The position numbers and the translations under genes are program-made. A stretch of DNA of 52,602 nucleotides from a bacterium (GTDB taxonomy: Bacteria > Chloroflexota > Dormibacteria > Aeolococcales > Aeolococcaceae), in NCBI GenBank assembly GCA_014874355.1, contig JACWAJ010000057.1, positions 1 to 52,602 of the forward strand, read 5' to 3'. Positions 1 through 9,043 of the stretch are shown here, piece by piece; position 1 is the stretch's first letter, and the number at the start of each line of letters is the position of its first letter. Under the pieces are notes generated by a model. The model had not been told where the DNA came from. It made no database searches and worked only from the letters and a program-made list of their open reading frames with translations.

Positions 1-138
1 CCGACTCACCGATCTCGGCGTCGGCTTCTCCGGTTCTCCCACGAGTACTGCAAGTACGCGTGGTGCGATCCTCGTGCGCCTCCTTGACCTCGGCGGCCGG
101 TGCGGCACATCAGCGTCGCGTTACTGAGACAGGCTGCT
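1..138. repeat. Diverged, truncated copy of the 177-bp inverted-repeat element
   Basis: Read on the minus strand, this segment aligns through almost its whole length with the element at 38065-38241. The shared core includes GCCGCACCGGCCGCCGAGG and AGATCGG(T/C)GAGTCGG, and I estimate about 80% identity by eye. Positions 115-138 correspond to one 24-bp terminal repeat of the intact copy (18 of 24 bases match). The other end lies beyond the window edge. A further fragment of the core (GATGGGCCGCACCGGCC on the minus strand, within 143-175) sits just outside this end, so two insertions may be stacked. No transposase is encoded; it looks like a non-autonomous element. Confidence 0.7.
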
Positions 139-199
139 AGGTCTTGATCCCGGTGGCCGGTGCGGCCCATCGCGGAATCGCCAGGATTTCCTCAGGCGT

Positions 200-820
200 C
201 TAGCCGATCACCCGGGGAGCGGTTAGGGATGCCAACCGTTGGCGTTCCCGCATCGAAGCACGCTTGTTGCCAAGCCCGGGTCCCGCGGGACCGAATTCGG
301 CTTCGGGCACATTCTCGGCGTGGAGCGTGACCCCGGTACGTTTGCAGTCCATCAGGTGAGCTGAGCGCAGGTTGGTACCGGCGTTGGTGCGGGAGCCACT
401 GATGTCGCTCTCCTCAAAGAAGCCGCCCGTGGCGTTGAAGTCACCCAGGTCGCTGTTCCGCAGATCGGCCTTCTGGAAGTTGGCACGCGGTGTCGTGGCT
501 TGGACACACGAACTTCCGGGCATGATGTTTCGCGCCGCCGTGAGGCGGACGATCCTGCATTCGTCGAGTTGCAGCCGCGGCATGCAGTTTTCGGGGATGC
601 CGAGATCCTCGCCGTGAAGTCCCCGCATGTCTAGGTCGGGCATGAAAGAGCGTCGGATCAAAGTGTTGTCCGCCTGACCTCTGATCGTGACGCCTCTGCC
701 GGGTGCGTTGGCGACTTGAACCAGAGCAAGGCCCACGACCTGGCCGCGAATGCGCATGCCGTCTACCCGAGCGGCAATGTCGGCCATGTTGAGGGCGGCG
801 ACGTCGGGCGACTCATTCAT
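200..820 (-). CDS. Pentapeptide-repeat-like protein
   Basis: This 206-residue protein has a middle section (about residues 55-160) of short repeating units of the A(D/N)LRxxx type, for example FQKADLRNSDLGDFNA and NLRSAHL. Such units suggest a right-handed quadrilateral beta-helix like that of pentapeptide-repeat proteins. No enzyme motif, signal peptide or membrane segment is visible. The start overlaps the end of the preceding minus-strand gene by 4 bases (ATGA), so the two are probably translated together. Some pentapeptide-repeat proteins mimic DNA and protect gyrase, but nothing here points to a specific partner. The family call is moderate and the function unknown. Confidence 0.6.
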   Translation of the reverse strand: MNESPDVAALNMADIAARVDGMRIRGQVVGLALVQVANAPGRGVTIRGQADNTLIRRSFMPDLDMRGLHGEDLGIPENCMPRLQLDECRIVRLTAARNIMPGSSCVQATTPRANFQKADLRNSDLGDFNATGGFFEESDISGSRTNAGTNLRSAHLMDCKRTGVTLHAENVPEAEFGPAGPGLGNKRASMRERQRLASLTAPRVIG

Positions 821-1149
821 TGAACAGCTACTTTGATGCGTTTGCTTCCAAAGATCTTTATGTTCTCGCCTTCATCGAGATCCCATACAGAGTTTCGCAG
901 ATCGCAATCCACAAAGGTCACTTCATGAATGCGGCGGGGCCACACCGTGTGCGAAAGGTCACATTCGACCCATCTTGTGTTGTCGAGGGACCCGAGTCTG
1001 AGTAGATCCTCACCGTGTGCGACGACATGGCGGAACACACGGATGCCCTCAAGCACGATCGGCTCCACCTCGCCGACGGGACGCAATTCCGCGTGAGCGG
1101 CTGGCGTCGTCACGGCGTTTCCCTCCTCATCTGCGCAGCGACCAGACAT
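817..1149 (-). CDS. Small pentapeptide-repeat-like protein
   Basis: About 110 residues. The C-terminal half contains spaced units such as NTRWVECDLSHTVW and VTFVDCDLRNSVWDLDEG that resemble pentapeptide or related beta-helix repeats. I chose the ATG at 1149 because a strong G-rich ribosome-binding site lies just upstream (minus-strand AGGGGGGGTTGCA before ATG); an upstream GTG at 1191 would add 14 residues but has no clear site. It overlaps the next gene by 4 bases, and the two may be halves of one functional unit. No catalytic motif is seen. Confidence 0.55.
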   Translation of the reverse strand: MSGRCADEEGNAVTTPAAHAELRPVGEVEPIVLEGIRVFRHVVAHGEDLLRLGSLDNTRWVECDLSHTVWPRRIHEVTFVDCDLRNSVWDLDEGENIKIFGSKRIKVAVQ

Positions 1150-1279
1150 TGCAACCCCCCCTGGTGCGGACTTCCGCTCAGGGACGGACACAATCTAGAT
1201 TGATGGTACAGGTCTGCCCGAGGGACCCCCACGTGGGAGGTTCCTTTGTTACACATTCGTGACATGGGTGGGTGCCAGA

Positions 1280-2683
1280 TCAGCCATTGGCCTTGGGTCT
1301 GGTTGGCCGTGCAACAGGGTTGCTGATGACAACCCGATTTCGGCCCTGTGCTTTGGCAGTGTAGAGAGCGGTATCCGCTGCCTGAATGAGTTTGTCGGCG
1401 GTACGTACGCGGTCGGAGATGGCGGCAACGCCGACCGAGACCGTCACCTCCTGAGCCAGTCCGAGCGTGGCGACGGTTTCCTTGATCTTGATACGCATCC
1501 TCTCTGCCACAGCGCGTGCCGCGGCAGTACCGGTTTCGCGGAACATAACGGTGAACTCCTCTCCCCCGAAACGGTATGCGGAATCCGTCTCACGTCCGCG
1601 TCCCAGTGTTGCCGCCACGAGTTTGAGCACCTCGTCGCCGACCTGGTGTCCAAAAGTGTCGTTGACCGACTTGAAGTGGTCAATGTCGATCATGAGGAGC
1701 GTCAGAGGGTGTCCGTACCGGACACTCCGAGCGACTTCCCCCTTGAGATCGGCATCGAGCCGGCGACGATTGAATAGCTTGGTCAGGGAATCTGTCTCGC
1801 TGCGTTGCCCGAGCTGATCGTAGAGTTGGGCGGCGGCTAGAGCAGTTGCGGCATGACTTGCCAGTGCCTCCAATGCGTCGATGGGACTTTCGACCATGGC
1901 TTCAGAGGTATTCTCGCCACGCAATTCGAGTACCCCAAGAATGCGCAATCCAACACCGCCGACAACCAGTGGCACTGCCAGTCCTTCCAGGCGGCCGTCT
2001 TCGGCGCGAAGCTGCACGGTCTGGCCGGAACTGGCCGCTCGCCCTGCCGCTGTGTGGGCAGCTTTGACGCGAGACAACTTGTCGGGTCCGGCGTCGAGGC
2101 GCTCGGGTGGGTACAGTGGCACCAGATCGGAGTCGAGTTCGTCGAAGCGCCAGACGACAACCTCGGAGTAGCCCCCCAACCGCTGAGCTCCCGTGGCAAG
2201 CTGAGCCACGATGAGATCCTGCTCGAGGTTGCTGCCGACGTGGCGTGTGATATCGAGAATCTCGCGCAGCCGGGCGTTCTCTCTGGCACCGGCCGAGCGG
2301 TCGGCAGTGTTGCGGCGGCGCTCCAGAACGATTGAGTTGGCGAGTATTCCCAGCGTAGATCCGATCTGCTTGAGTTCCAGCGCGCCATGCAACTCGCCCG
2401 TTGTCTCAAGATCGCCGCTCTCTAGTTGGCGGGCCAAGGTACTCAACTCGTCGAGCGGCTTGAGGGTGGTGTCGTGCAGTGTCGTGTACGTGACATACCC
2501 GAGAACGCCGAGTGCCAGCAGTGCCGCCAACTCAAGGGCCCCAATAATGCCGGTCAGCAGTGCGCCAGGAGTGCCCAGCCGGGTCATCACCAACGCCACG
2601 TCGACTGCCCCCAGCAGGAACGCCAGGCCCATCGCCATGAGCGTTGCCCGTAAGAACGCGCGGGCTTGGTCGGCTGCGGACAT
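1280..2683 (-). CDS. Membrane-bound GAF-GGDEF diguanylate cyclase
   Basis: About 467 residues. Two N-terminal membrane helices (roughly residues 15-35 and 45-70) are followed by a HAMP-like linker, a GAF-like sensor domain and a C-terminal GGDEF domain. The active-site motif is GGEEF, and an RETD product-inhibition site sits at the usual distance upstream, so the enzyme should make cyclic di-GMP and be feedback-inhibited. The start at 2683 removes a long N-terminal extension that would overlap the divergent gene at 2830; a GTG near 2800 is possible. It is not in an operon with its neighbours. The signal sensed by the GAF domain is unknown. Confidence 0.85.
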   Translation of the reverse strand: MSAADQARAFLRATLMAMGLAFLLGAVDVALVMTRLGTPGALLTGIIGALELAALLALGVLGYVTYTTLHDTTLKPLDELSTLARQLESGDLETTGELHGALELKQIGSTLGILANSIVLERRRNTADRSAGARENARLREILDITRHVGSNLEQDLIVAQLATGAQRLGGYSEVVVWRFDELDSDLVPLYPPERLDAGPDKLSRVKAAHTAAGRAASSGQTVQLRAEDGRLEGLAVPLVVGGVGLRILGVLELRGENTSEAMVESPIDALEALASHAATALAAAQLYDQLGQRSETDSLTKLFNRRRLDADLKGEVARSVRYGHPLTLLMIDIDHFKSVNDTFGHQVGDEVLKLVAATLGRGRETDSAYRFGGEEFTVMFRETGTAAARAVAERMRIKIKETVATLGLAQEVTVSVGVAAISDRVRTADKLIQAADTALYTAKAQGRNRVVISNPVARPTRPKANG

Positions 2684-2829
2684 GGCGTCCCTGAGGACAG
2701 CCCGGCGCAGCCAGGCCAGGCTCAACACTGGCTGCACGACAGCGAGGGGCGTGCCAAAACAGGCTCCGCGCTGGATTCGGGCACAATTAGCTTCCCGCAC
2801 AGTGGCATCGAAGTTAGGATAGCAGCGAC

Positions 2830-3936
2830 ATGCTTGATTCACCTGACGAAATGGACACCCCCCCAAACTCCGAGGTTCCCAATCCCCCTGTCGAGCACGA
2901 TGCTGACGCGCCGGCGCCCGAGGCCGAAGTGCGTCCCAGTATCGATGACCTCCTTCCAGTCCTCCCCAAGGGCGACCCACTGTTTGCCAACATCCCCACG
3001 CGTGCGGTGGTCTTGGAAGAACTCGCTCCCGCACTCGGCGACGGCGCACTCGTAGTCTCGCGTGGCGATGAAGTGGGCGTGGTTCTAATTCGCGAACGCG
3101 TCCTTTTCGAGAACTATTGCTTCAGCAACACCGAGCGTCTGTACGGCAAGGTCGCCATGGATCGGATGAAGACCTGGGACGACGCCACTGTCTCCGCGTA
3201 CCGACTCGACCCCGAGATGGTGGACATCTGCCCGTCGCTGCTCCGCGGCGACTCGCTCTACAGCGACCTCCGCCTCGAATGGACGGATTGGAACCAGCTT
3301 CTCACCGAGCTTACCGGGCGCGATGGCAACTTCGTCGTCGAGGTGCGAACCTCCAAGGGGCGCGGCGTTACATGCATTGCCAACGGCAAGCAGATTGCGA
3401 CATTCACCGAAGCCCATCCAGAGTTGGGTCCACCCAGCCTTCTCGACACCTTGGCGGCGGTACGCGATGGCAGTGTCTGGGTGCACTCCGAGCCGCCCAG
3501 CCTCGAAGAACTGGAGGTTGTTACCCCGCCGTCTGACACGTCCCTGGATGCGGAGGACCGCGATTTCAAGAATCCCTTTGCCGCCGCTGCGGGAGGAACC
3601 GGGGAGAACGGCGCCGGCGAGGACTACGTCGACGACGAGTACACCAATCCCTTCGCCACGGTCTTCGGGCCCAACCCCAGCGAGACTGATTCGAGCGATA
3701 AGGTGAACCCCCCAATTCAGGAGTTGCTGCCCGAACTCAAGGCCATTGTGCACAACCGGCTGCAACGCTCTGCCGCTCGGGTCGAGGCGATGCTCGACGA
3801 TGCCTCTGAGGCTGACCGGCCGCTCGATGAGGTTCTCGACGAGATTCGCGGTCTCGTAATCCGTGGCATCATGCAGTCGACACTCGACGAACTCGTTGAC
3901 GAAATGCAGAGCCTCGCATCAAGTAGTACTGCCTGA
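2830..3936 (+). CDS. Acidic protein of unknown function with NPF motifs
   Basis: This 368-residue acidic protein has no signal peptide or membrane segment. A Pro/Glu-rich N-terminal tail (1-45) leads to a mixed alpha/beta domain (about 50-225), then a low-complexity linker with two NPFA motifs, then a predicted helical C-terminal region (about 285-365). It is transcribed divergently from the cyclase and converges on the secretion locus. NPF-type motifs also occur in the linker of the CpaE-like protein at 7109-9043, which hints at a link with that apparatus. I do not recognise the family. Confidence 0.7.
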   Translation: MLDSPDEMDTPPNSEVPNPPVEHDADAPAPEAEVRPSIDDLLPVLPKGDPLFANIPTRAVVLEELAPALGDGALVVSRGDEVGVVLIRERVLFENYCFSNTERLYGKVAMDRMKTWDDATVSAYRLDPEMVDICPSLLRGDSLYSDLRLEWTDWNQLLTELTGRDGNFVVEVRTSKGRGVTCIANGKQIATFTEAHPELGPPSLLDTLAAVRDGSVWVHSEPPSLEELEVVTPPSDTSLDAEDRDFKNPFAAAAGGTGENGAGEDYVDDEYTNPFATVFGPNPSETDSSDKVNPPIQELLPELKAIVHNRLQRSAARVEAMLDDASEADRPLDEVLDEIRGLVIRGIMQSTLDELVDEMQSLASSSTA

Positions 3937-4052
3937 CGGGCGAGAGAACTTCGCGATGTCGCGATTCGCGTGGAAGGATTACAACCGCCTTGTCTGGCGT
4001 GCCAACCTAACCTCGGTCGACGGCCTGCCGTTTCAAGGCGTAAGCGAAACCC

Positions 4053-5837
4053 CTACGAAGCCTGTTTATAGGAGACGTAGTCTGCGTTCTTGAAGAAGCG
4101 GCGTCGGGCAAGTTCGGAAAACTGCTTATCAAGGAACCACGGTCGAAGCCGTACGATTGTGGGCGGCTTGCCGCGGTACAGGACGATGCCGGTGCCGTCT
4201 TGCAACTGGCGGAGCGCGTCGGGAGTCGCCATCTGATCCTGACGCACGGAATACGAACGGTTGGTCTTGCCTTCGTTATGGCTGACGCTGACGTCGGTGT
4301 ACTCCTGCCGGCCGACCATCTTGGCAACGATTTCAGTCGTTTCTGGGTCGGAGATTCCGGGCAAAATGATTTTGCATGGGTGGTTGTTGAGGATCGAGTT
4401 AGCTTTGTCGTTGCCATAGCGGGCTCGCAACTGCGAGAAGTCCTGGACGATCGACATGAGGATGACACCACGCCCTCCACCCTGCGACGCCATCGACGGC
4501 AATTCCTCGATGGGCACGACATTGGCTAACTCGTCCAGGAAGAGACCTAACTCCGGGTCGAGCCGGCCTCGAGACATGAAGTTGGCCTTGCCGTAGGCGT
4601 GCGTGACGATGGTCATGAGAATTCCGACGAAGAGCGACGCGACACGTTCCGGTGACTGGCGTGGAGTGCAAAGGTAGAGCGTGCCACGCCGGTTGATGAA
4701 GTCCTCGGGGTTGAGTCTGGAAGTCATCGCCGACTTTGCCACCGGCCCTTCATTGAAGAGGTTGAAAAACCGTGAGACTGTCGAAAAGACCGTCCCCCGC
4801 TCCTTCTCGGGGCGCTGATCGATTCCCGTGAGCATGCTGATGGCGCGCTCAGGGTCGCTGTTTTCGGGATGCTCCTCCTCGGCGAGCATCTCCTGAAGAA
4901 TCGTCATGGGAGTATTGAGGTCGTACGACTGGACCCAGTTCTTGACATCGATGATGGAATGGGTGCCGGTCGACGCCGCCGTGTAAAGCAAGGGCGCGAT
5001 GAGCTGCTTGCCGGATTCCGCCCAGTGGGCCCAGTCGTTGTCGCCCTTGCCGCCACCCTGGTTCATTCCGGCGGTAAGCCACGCGCCAACCATGATTGCG
5101 TAGTCGAGTTTGTCGCAACCGCTGATCGGTGACCAGGTGACGGTTTGGTAGTTGTCGCTGATCTCACCGGTGGGGTCGTAAACGTAGACCGGTCCGACTG
5201 ACTGACGATAGCCACCGGTAATGTCGACCAACTCGCTTTTCGTCGATGTGACAATGGCGGCTCCGAACCACTCGAAGAGATTGGGGATGACCAACCCTGT
5301 GGTCTTGCCGGAACGGGTGGGGCCGATGACCAGTGTCGACACTTCACGTTCGGTTGCAATCAGTGTGGACCCGCGCCGACCGAGGATCATCCGGCCAGAC
5401 GACGGTCCGCTGACCTTCATGGACCGAAGGTCCATGAAGGTGGCCCACTTCGACGAGCGCTTGAGGTTCCTGGGTGCGAAGTAGCGCGATGCTCCGAAGC
5501 TCGGCATCCCCCCCTTCCAGAAGAGCATGAAGAAGGCGATGCCCCCCACCGTACCGACGATGAGGAAGATGATGAATCCCCAGAACAGGAAGTAGCTCAT
5601 GTCACCGAATGCGCCTACCAGGTGGGGCCATACGATCTGGCCACCGTCTTGGGTGTAATTGTCGGCCACATGGGTGAATATGTCGATGGGGCCGTAGGTT
5701 GGGTTGCCGCCGGCAACTTTCGCGGCCAGCCAGAGCAGGCTGAACGGAACCAGCCACATCGCTGCGATGGACCCGATCAGCATCAGATCGGCCTTGCTTT
5801 TCGCCGCGCTCCCGCGGGGCGACTGAGTCATGGCCAT
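4053..5837 (-). CDS. VirD4/TraG-family coupling ATPase
   Basis: This 594-residue protein has two N-terminal membrane segments (about 18-42 and 80-108) followed by a cytoplasmic AAA-type ATPase. Walker A is GPTRSGKTTG at 172-181; family features follow, including TKSELVD, YDPTG and WSPI, and a Walker B segment LFLDELANV. This is the layout of type IV secretion coupling proteins, which deliver DNA or protein substrates to a transfer channel as a hexamer at the inner membrane. It is the last gene of a minus-strand run that otherwise encodes Tad-type components. No relaxase or VirB4 is visible in the window, so whether it moves DNA or protein is open. Confidence 0.88.
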   Translation of the reverse strand: MAMTQSPRGSAAKSKADLMLIGSIAAMWLVPFSLLWLAAKVAGGNPTYGPIDIFTHVADNYTQDGGQIVWPHLVGAFGDMSYFLFWGFIIFLIVGTVGGIAFFMLFWKGGMPSFGASRYFAPRNLKRSSKWATFMDLRSMKVSGPSSGRMILGRRGSTLIATEREVSTLVIGPTRSGKTTGLVIPNLFEWFGAAIVTSTKSELVDITGGYRQSVGPVYVYDPTGEISDNYQTVTWSPISGCDKLDYAIMVGAWLTAGMNQGGGKGDNDWAHWAESGKQLIAPLLYTAASTGTHSIIDVKNWVQSYDLNTPMTILQEMLAEEEHPENSDPERAISMLTGIDQRPEKERGTVFSTVSRFFNLFNEGPVAKSAMTSRLNPEDFINRRGTLYLCTPRQSPERVASLFVGILMTIVTHAYGKANFMSRGRLDPELGLFLDELANVVPIEELPSMASQGGGRGVILMSIVQDFSQLRARYGNDKANSILNNHPCKIILPGISDPETTEIVAKMVGRQEYTDVSVSHNEGKTNRSYSVRQDQMATPDALRQLQDGTGIVLYRGKPPTIVRLRPWFLDKQFSELARRRFFKNADYVSYKQAS

Positions 5838-5910
5838 GTTATGTACATACTAGGCTGTTCGAAGGGACAGGGAGCGGACAGTTTGACAGCCGGGCCAATG
5901 CAATGTCTCA

Positions 5911-6633
5911 TCATCGGCCCACCGGGAACGGGACCGGCACGATCCCGCCTTTGCCTGACGGAACCGCGATCTCGACAGTAAGACCATCGGTGTAGCGGCG
6001 TGTCCAGTGGCCGGTCTTCGTATCGAACGTGTCCGTACTCTTGAATGTGGGTTCGCTCGTGATGGGAGTTCCAATCCAGAATCGGCAGGTTTCGCTGCTG
6101 GGCGTGGTGCCGGTCGAGGGGGTCATATTGCACCAACCGGCCACGTTGTGATTGTGAGAGTACGTGGATGCGGTGGCCAGTGTGGTCGTGCCCGTCAATC
6201 CGTGAGCGGGTATGGGGACGATGACCATTGCGGCGTCGCCTACAAAAAGGCTGTCGGTCTGCCGGGTCAGCACACTGTTGCCAATGTGGATGGACGAGCC
6301 TTCGGGGGTGATGTAGACGGACACGGCTTGTTGCGTCCATGACAGGTAGGCTCCCGCAACAGCGGCGAGAAGACCTATCCAAGTCAAGATGCCAGGGCTG
6401 TATCGACGCCACCACTTGCGTGCGGCGTGCGGACGTCGCTTCTGGCGAAACGAGCGCAATCCACCGAGCGGCAGCGGCAGGTTTTGGGGCGTCCGATCGA
6501 TGAGGGCGCGTTTGGCGGGGTCGGAGATCTTCCCGGGGAGAGCGCCTTCTGCGTCAGCGCGTGTCTCGGCCTCGGTGTTGCGCGAATCAGACCGTGCCGG
6601 CAGGCGGACGCGAGGCTTTTCTCGGGCGAACAT
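5911..6633 (-). CDS. Single-pass membrane protein of the secretion locus
   Basis: This 240-residue protein has a basic cytoplasmic N-terminus, one membrane helix at about 83-102 (GILTWIGLLAAVAGAYL) and an extracytoplasmic domain of about 135 residues rich in Thr and Ser. Its start overlaps the last base of the preceding gene, so it is cotranscribed with the ATPase genes. The single-helix topology is that of many assembly proteins that bridge cytoplasmic ATPases and an outer structure, but I recognise no family. Confidence 0.7.
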   Translation of the reverse strand: MFAREKPRVRLPARSDSRNTEAETRADAEGALPGKISDPAKRALIDRTPQNLPLPLGGLRSFRQKRRPHAARKWWRRYSPGILTWIGLLAAVAGAYLSWTQQAVSVYITPEGSSIHIGNSVLTRQTDSLFVGDAAMVIVPIPAHGLTGTTTLATASTYSHNHNVAGWCNMTPSTGTTPSSETCRFWIGTPITSEPTFKSTDTFDTKTGHWTRRYTDGLTVEIAVPSGKGGIVPVPFPVGR

Positions 6634-7112
6634 CAGTCGGGACGGGCGACCGGGACCAGGGTGTAGTCGTTAACACCCCGGCAACTGGGGTCGATGATGA
6701 GCGTCAATAACATGCGTCGCTTACCAGTTGAGACGAACTCACCCTCGGCCGTTTCTCTCACTGACTGGTCGTCAAACTCGATGTGGGCGTGGATCGGGCG
6801 ATCGAACGCCAGCAGGTTGCCCTCGACACGTAACTCTCCGTATTCCCCGAAGTTAGGGCGCATGGCATCGCCGCTGGCCAGGAACGGTTCCAGGCTGCCG
6901 CGCAGCCGCGCTGCGGCCTGGGCGGTTACGTAGCTTTCCAACTCGACGGGATGACCGGCAATGAGTAGGGCCAAGTCGTACGTGAAACGCTCTGCCAACT
7001 GCCGGATCTGATCGAGCCGTTGTTCTCGAATCTCGTCATTGGACGGTCCGATCTGCTCGCTGGCGGGCTTCTTCTTCCCGAATATCGGTGCCATAAAAGT
7101 GAATTGACTCAC
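6633..7112 (-). CDS. Soluble protein of unknown function, paralogue of 51405-52184
   Basis: This 159-residue protein has no signal sequence. A helical segment (about 25-90) leads to a conserved-looking RPNFGEY motif and a beta-rich C-terminal half. The C-terminal domain of the protein at 51405-52184 shows the same order of features: a helix with YD and LLAG, then PNFGSY, then RP and F-D-S-R positions, so the two look like diverged paralogues. It overlaps the CpaE-like gene by 4 bases and the following gene by 1, placing it firmly in the secretion operon. Function unknown. Confidence 0.75.
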   Translation of the reverse strand: MSQFTFMAPIFGKKKPASEQIGPSNDEIREQRLDQIRQLAERFTYDLALLIAGHPVELESYVTAQAAARLRGSLEPFLASGDAMRPNFGEYGELRVEGNLLAFDRPIHAHIEFDDQSVRETAEGEFVSTGKRRMLLTLIIDPSCRGVNDYTLVPVARPD

Positions 7113-9043
7113 GTCCTGGCCCGCGGCGGGACCCGGACGATGACCTCGGTGAGTTGGTGGTAGGCCGCTTTTAGCGTTGACGACACCTGTTCCACAGGCA
7201 CCCCCTCCATGCCCGCAAAGCGCACCTTGTCGGCCTCGTCGGGGATGTTGACGATGCTGTGGACGCGTCCGCGGATCTCCGTGAGGTATCGCTGGGTCAC
7301 GGGATGCTCGCGATTCTTCTTGACCTTCGGAATGATGTAGGGGACTACGGTCGGAGGCAGGCCGTGGACATCGAGGTAGTCCAGCACGCCATTGAAATCC
7401 TGCTTCGAGGATGTCGTGGGCAGAACCAGGACGTCGGCGTGCTCCAGCCAGTACGCGGCAACCGCCGCCTCGGGTCCAGCCATGGGGTCAGGTAACCGGT
7501 TGCTCATGTCGACGACAATGAATGCGAAGCGGCGGCGCAGATAGTCGGCGAGTCGCTTGATGTCCGTCTTGGAATACTCGGTCGTCTCCCGGGACTCGGG
7601 GTAGACGGCAAGTGCCGGGGTGGTCGAGTGAATGGGCGGCGGCGGCTCATGGTTGGTCGTCAGTGCTGCGACAGTCTCGCGAACGGTTGCAGCGCCTTCG
7701 CGAAGGTTCATCTGACCCCAGGCATCGGGATTGGCGATGTTGGCATCAACGATGGCGGCCTTGTGTCCCACCGTGTCCAGGAGGGTACCCGCCACAACTG
7801 CAATACCTGCGGCGTAGCTGGTCTTGCCGACACCGCCCTTTCGGGATCCCATGACGACGATGGTGGGAGCACGATCTACGATCAGGTTGGCAAGTTCCCG
7901 AGGCGGGGTCTCTACGAAGCCGCCTCGGGACCCTCGCTTGCCAAGCAGCGAGAGGTTGGGCAGTGAGATCTTGGGTACTTTGGCCCGGTTCTTGCGTCCG
8001 CGTCCAGAGGAAACCTCAACAGGTGCGGAATAACCGGCCTGAGGGCGTGTGGTCGCCGGTTCCGAACTGCTGTCGCGCTCCGAAGCAGGCCACGCCGCCT
8101 TGGGTTTCTCATCGATAAGGCTCGGCAGTGGCGTCTCGAACAGCTCGGCTCGCGGCGTTGAGTGCGGGGCTGGCCGGCTGGCTTTCACGGCGCCACCACT
8201 GCTACTGGACATAAGGTCGAAAGGGTGAGCCGTGGTGGTTTCGACGGATTTCTTGCGTGGCGCGACCGGGGTCGGCCCGCTGCCGGGTCCGAACCCACCC
8301 TGCCTGGCCTCTTGTGGTTCGCCGAATGGCGATGGTCCGCCTCCGAGGGCACTGGCAAAGCTGTCGAAGGGATTGGCAGCTTCCGCTGGGACTTCCACAG
8401 GCGGCACAGAAGTGGTTGGCTGCGGTTCGAACTGTGACGGTGAGGGTCCCGGGTCGGGGATTGGTCGTGGCGGTGGCGCAGCCGTCGGTGCCGTTGCCGA
8501 ATCTCCGAAGTCGAAGGCGCTGTCGCTCAGATCGATGGGGAAGTCAGAACTGAGGGCCGCCATGCGCAGCGCCTCGCCCTCGTCGAAGATGATCCCGCTG
8601 CTGCCGTTTCCGCCGGAGAAGTCGCGCATGATCACCGACGCAAAGTCGAGAGGGCCGCCCGAAAGGAACGTCTTGATTTGTGCCGAACTGCCGTACTGAT
8701 CCGCGACACCCGGATTGGGCATTCCGATGTAGAAGGTTCCGTCAACGCCTTTGATCCAGTCGTCGAGAGAGTTCTCGTGGTCGAGAAGGTAGATCGGAAG
8801 CGCATTGCCTTTGATGTTGGCGGCCCACCACTGGTCGAGGCGTGCCTGGCTGGCTTCATCGGCGAAGAAGTCGACACCTCGTACCGGCGGAGCCACGAAG
8901 TACGAAGGCGTTGTGGCATGCGGCAGGCGAACATCTTCCAGAAGACGTGCCAAGCCGGTGGCATCGTCGCTGTCACGCAGCAAGATTACGAACGCGTAGC
9001 CTCCTTCATCGAGATTCGGCAAGCTGCTGTGCCTCCGCAACAT
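7109..9043 (-). CDS. CpaE/TadZ-like ParA-family ATPase with long linker
   Basis: About 644 residues. The N-terminal domain (about 1-180) is unfamiliar; a Pro/Ser-rich linker follows (about 180-390, with ANPFDSF and AHPFDLM motifs); the C-terminal 250 residues form a MinD/ParA-type ATPase with the deviant Walker A KGGVGKTS and a VVDMSN segment. In Tad pilus systems this kind of protein places the machine in the cell. I chose ATG 9043; an in-frame extension to 9217 would run through the upstream gene. The retained 38-base overlap with that gene is unusual, and the start could lie slightly downstream. Confidence 0.8.
   Translation of the reverse strand: MLRRHSSLPNLDEGGYAFVILLRDSDDATGLARLLEDVRLPHATTPSYFVAPPVRGVDFFADEASQARLDQWWAANIKGNALPIYLLDHENSLDDWIKGVDGTFYIGMPNPGVADQYGSSAQIKTFLSGGPLDFASVIMRDFSGGNGSSGIIFDEGEALRMAALSSDFPIDLSDSAFDFGDSATAPTAAPPPRPIPDPGPSPSQFEPQPTTSVPPVEVPAEAANPFDSFASALGGGPSPFGEPQEARQGGFGPGSGPTPVAPRKKSVETTTAHPFDLMSSSSGGAVKASRPAPHSTPRAELFETPLPSLIDEKPKAAWPASERDSSSEPATTRPQAGYSAPVEVSSGRGRKNRAKVPKISLPNLSLLGKRGSRGGFVETPPRELANLIVDRAPTIVVMGSRKGGVGKTSYAAGIAVVAGTLLDTVGHKAAIVDANIANPDAWGQMNLREGAATVRETVAALTTNHEPPPPIHSTTPALAVYPESRETTEYSKTDIKRLADYLRRRFAFIVVDMSNRLPDPMAGPEAAVAAYWLEHADVLVLPTTSSKQDFNGVLDYLDVHGLPPTVVPYIIPKVKKNREHPVTQRYLTEIRGRVHSIVNIPDEADKVRFAGMEGVPVEQVSSTLKAAYHQLTEVIVRVPPRART

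Noticed and set aside
2684-3049. Upstream extension of the diguanylate cyclase
   Set aside because: It would overlap the divergent gene at 2830 and has low-complexity Arg-rich sequence.
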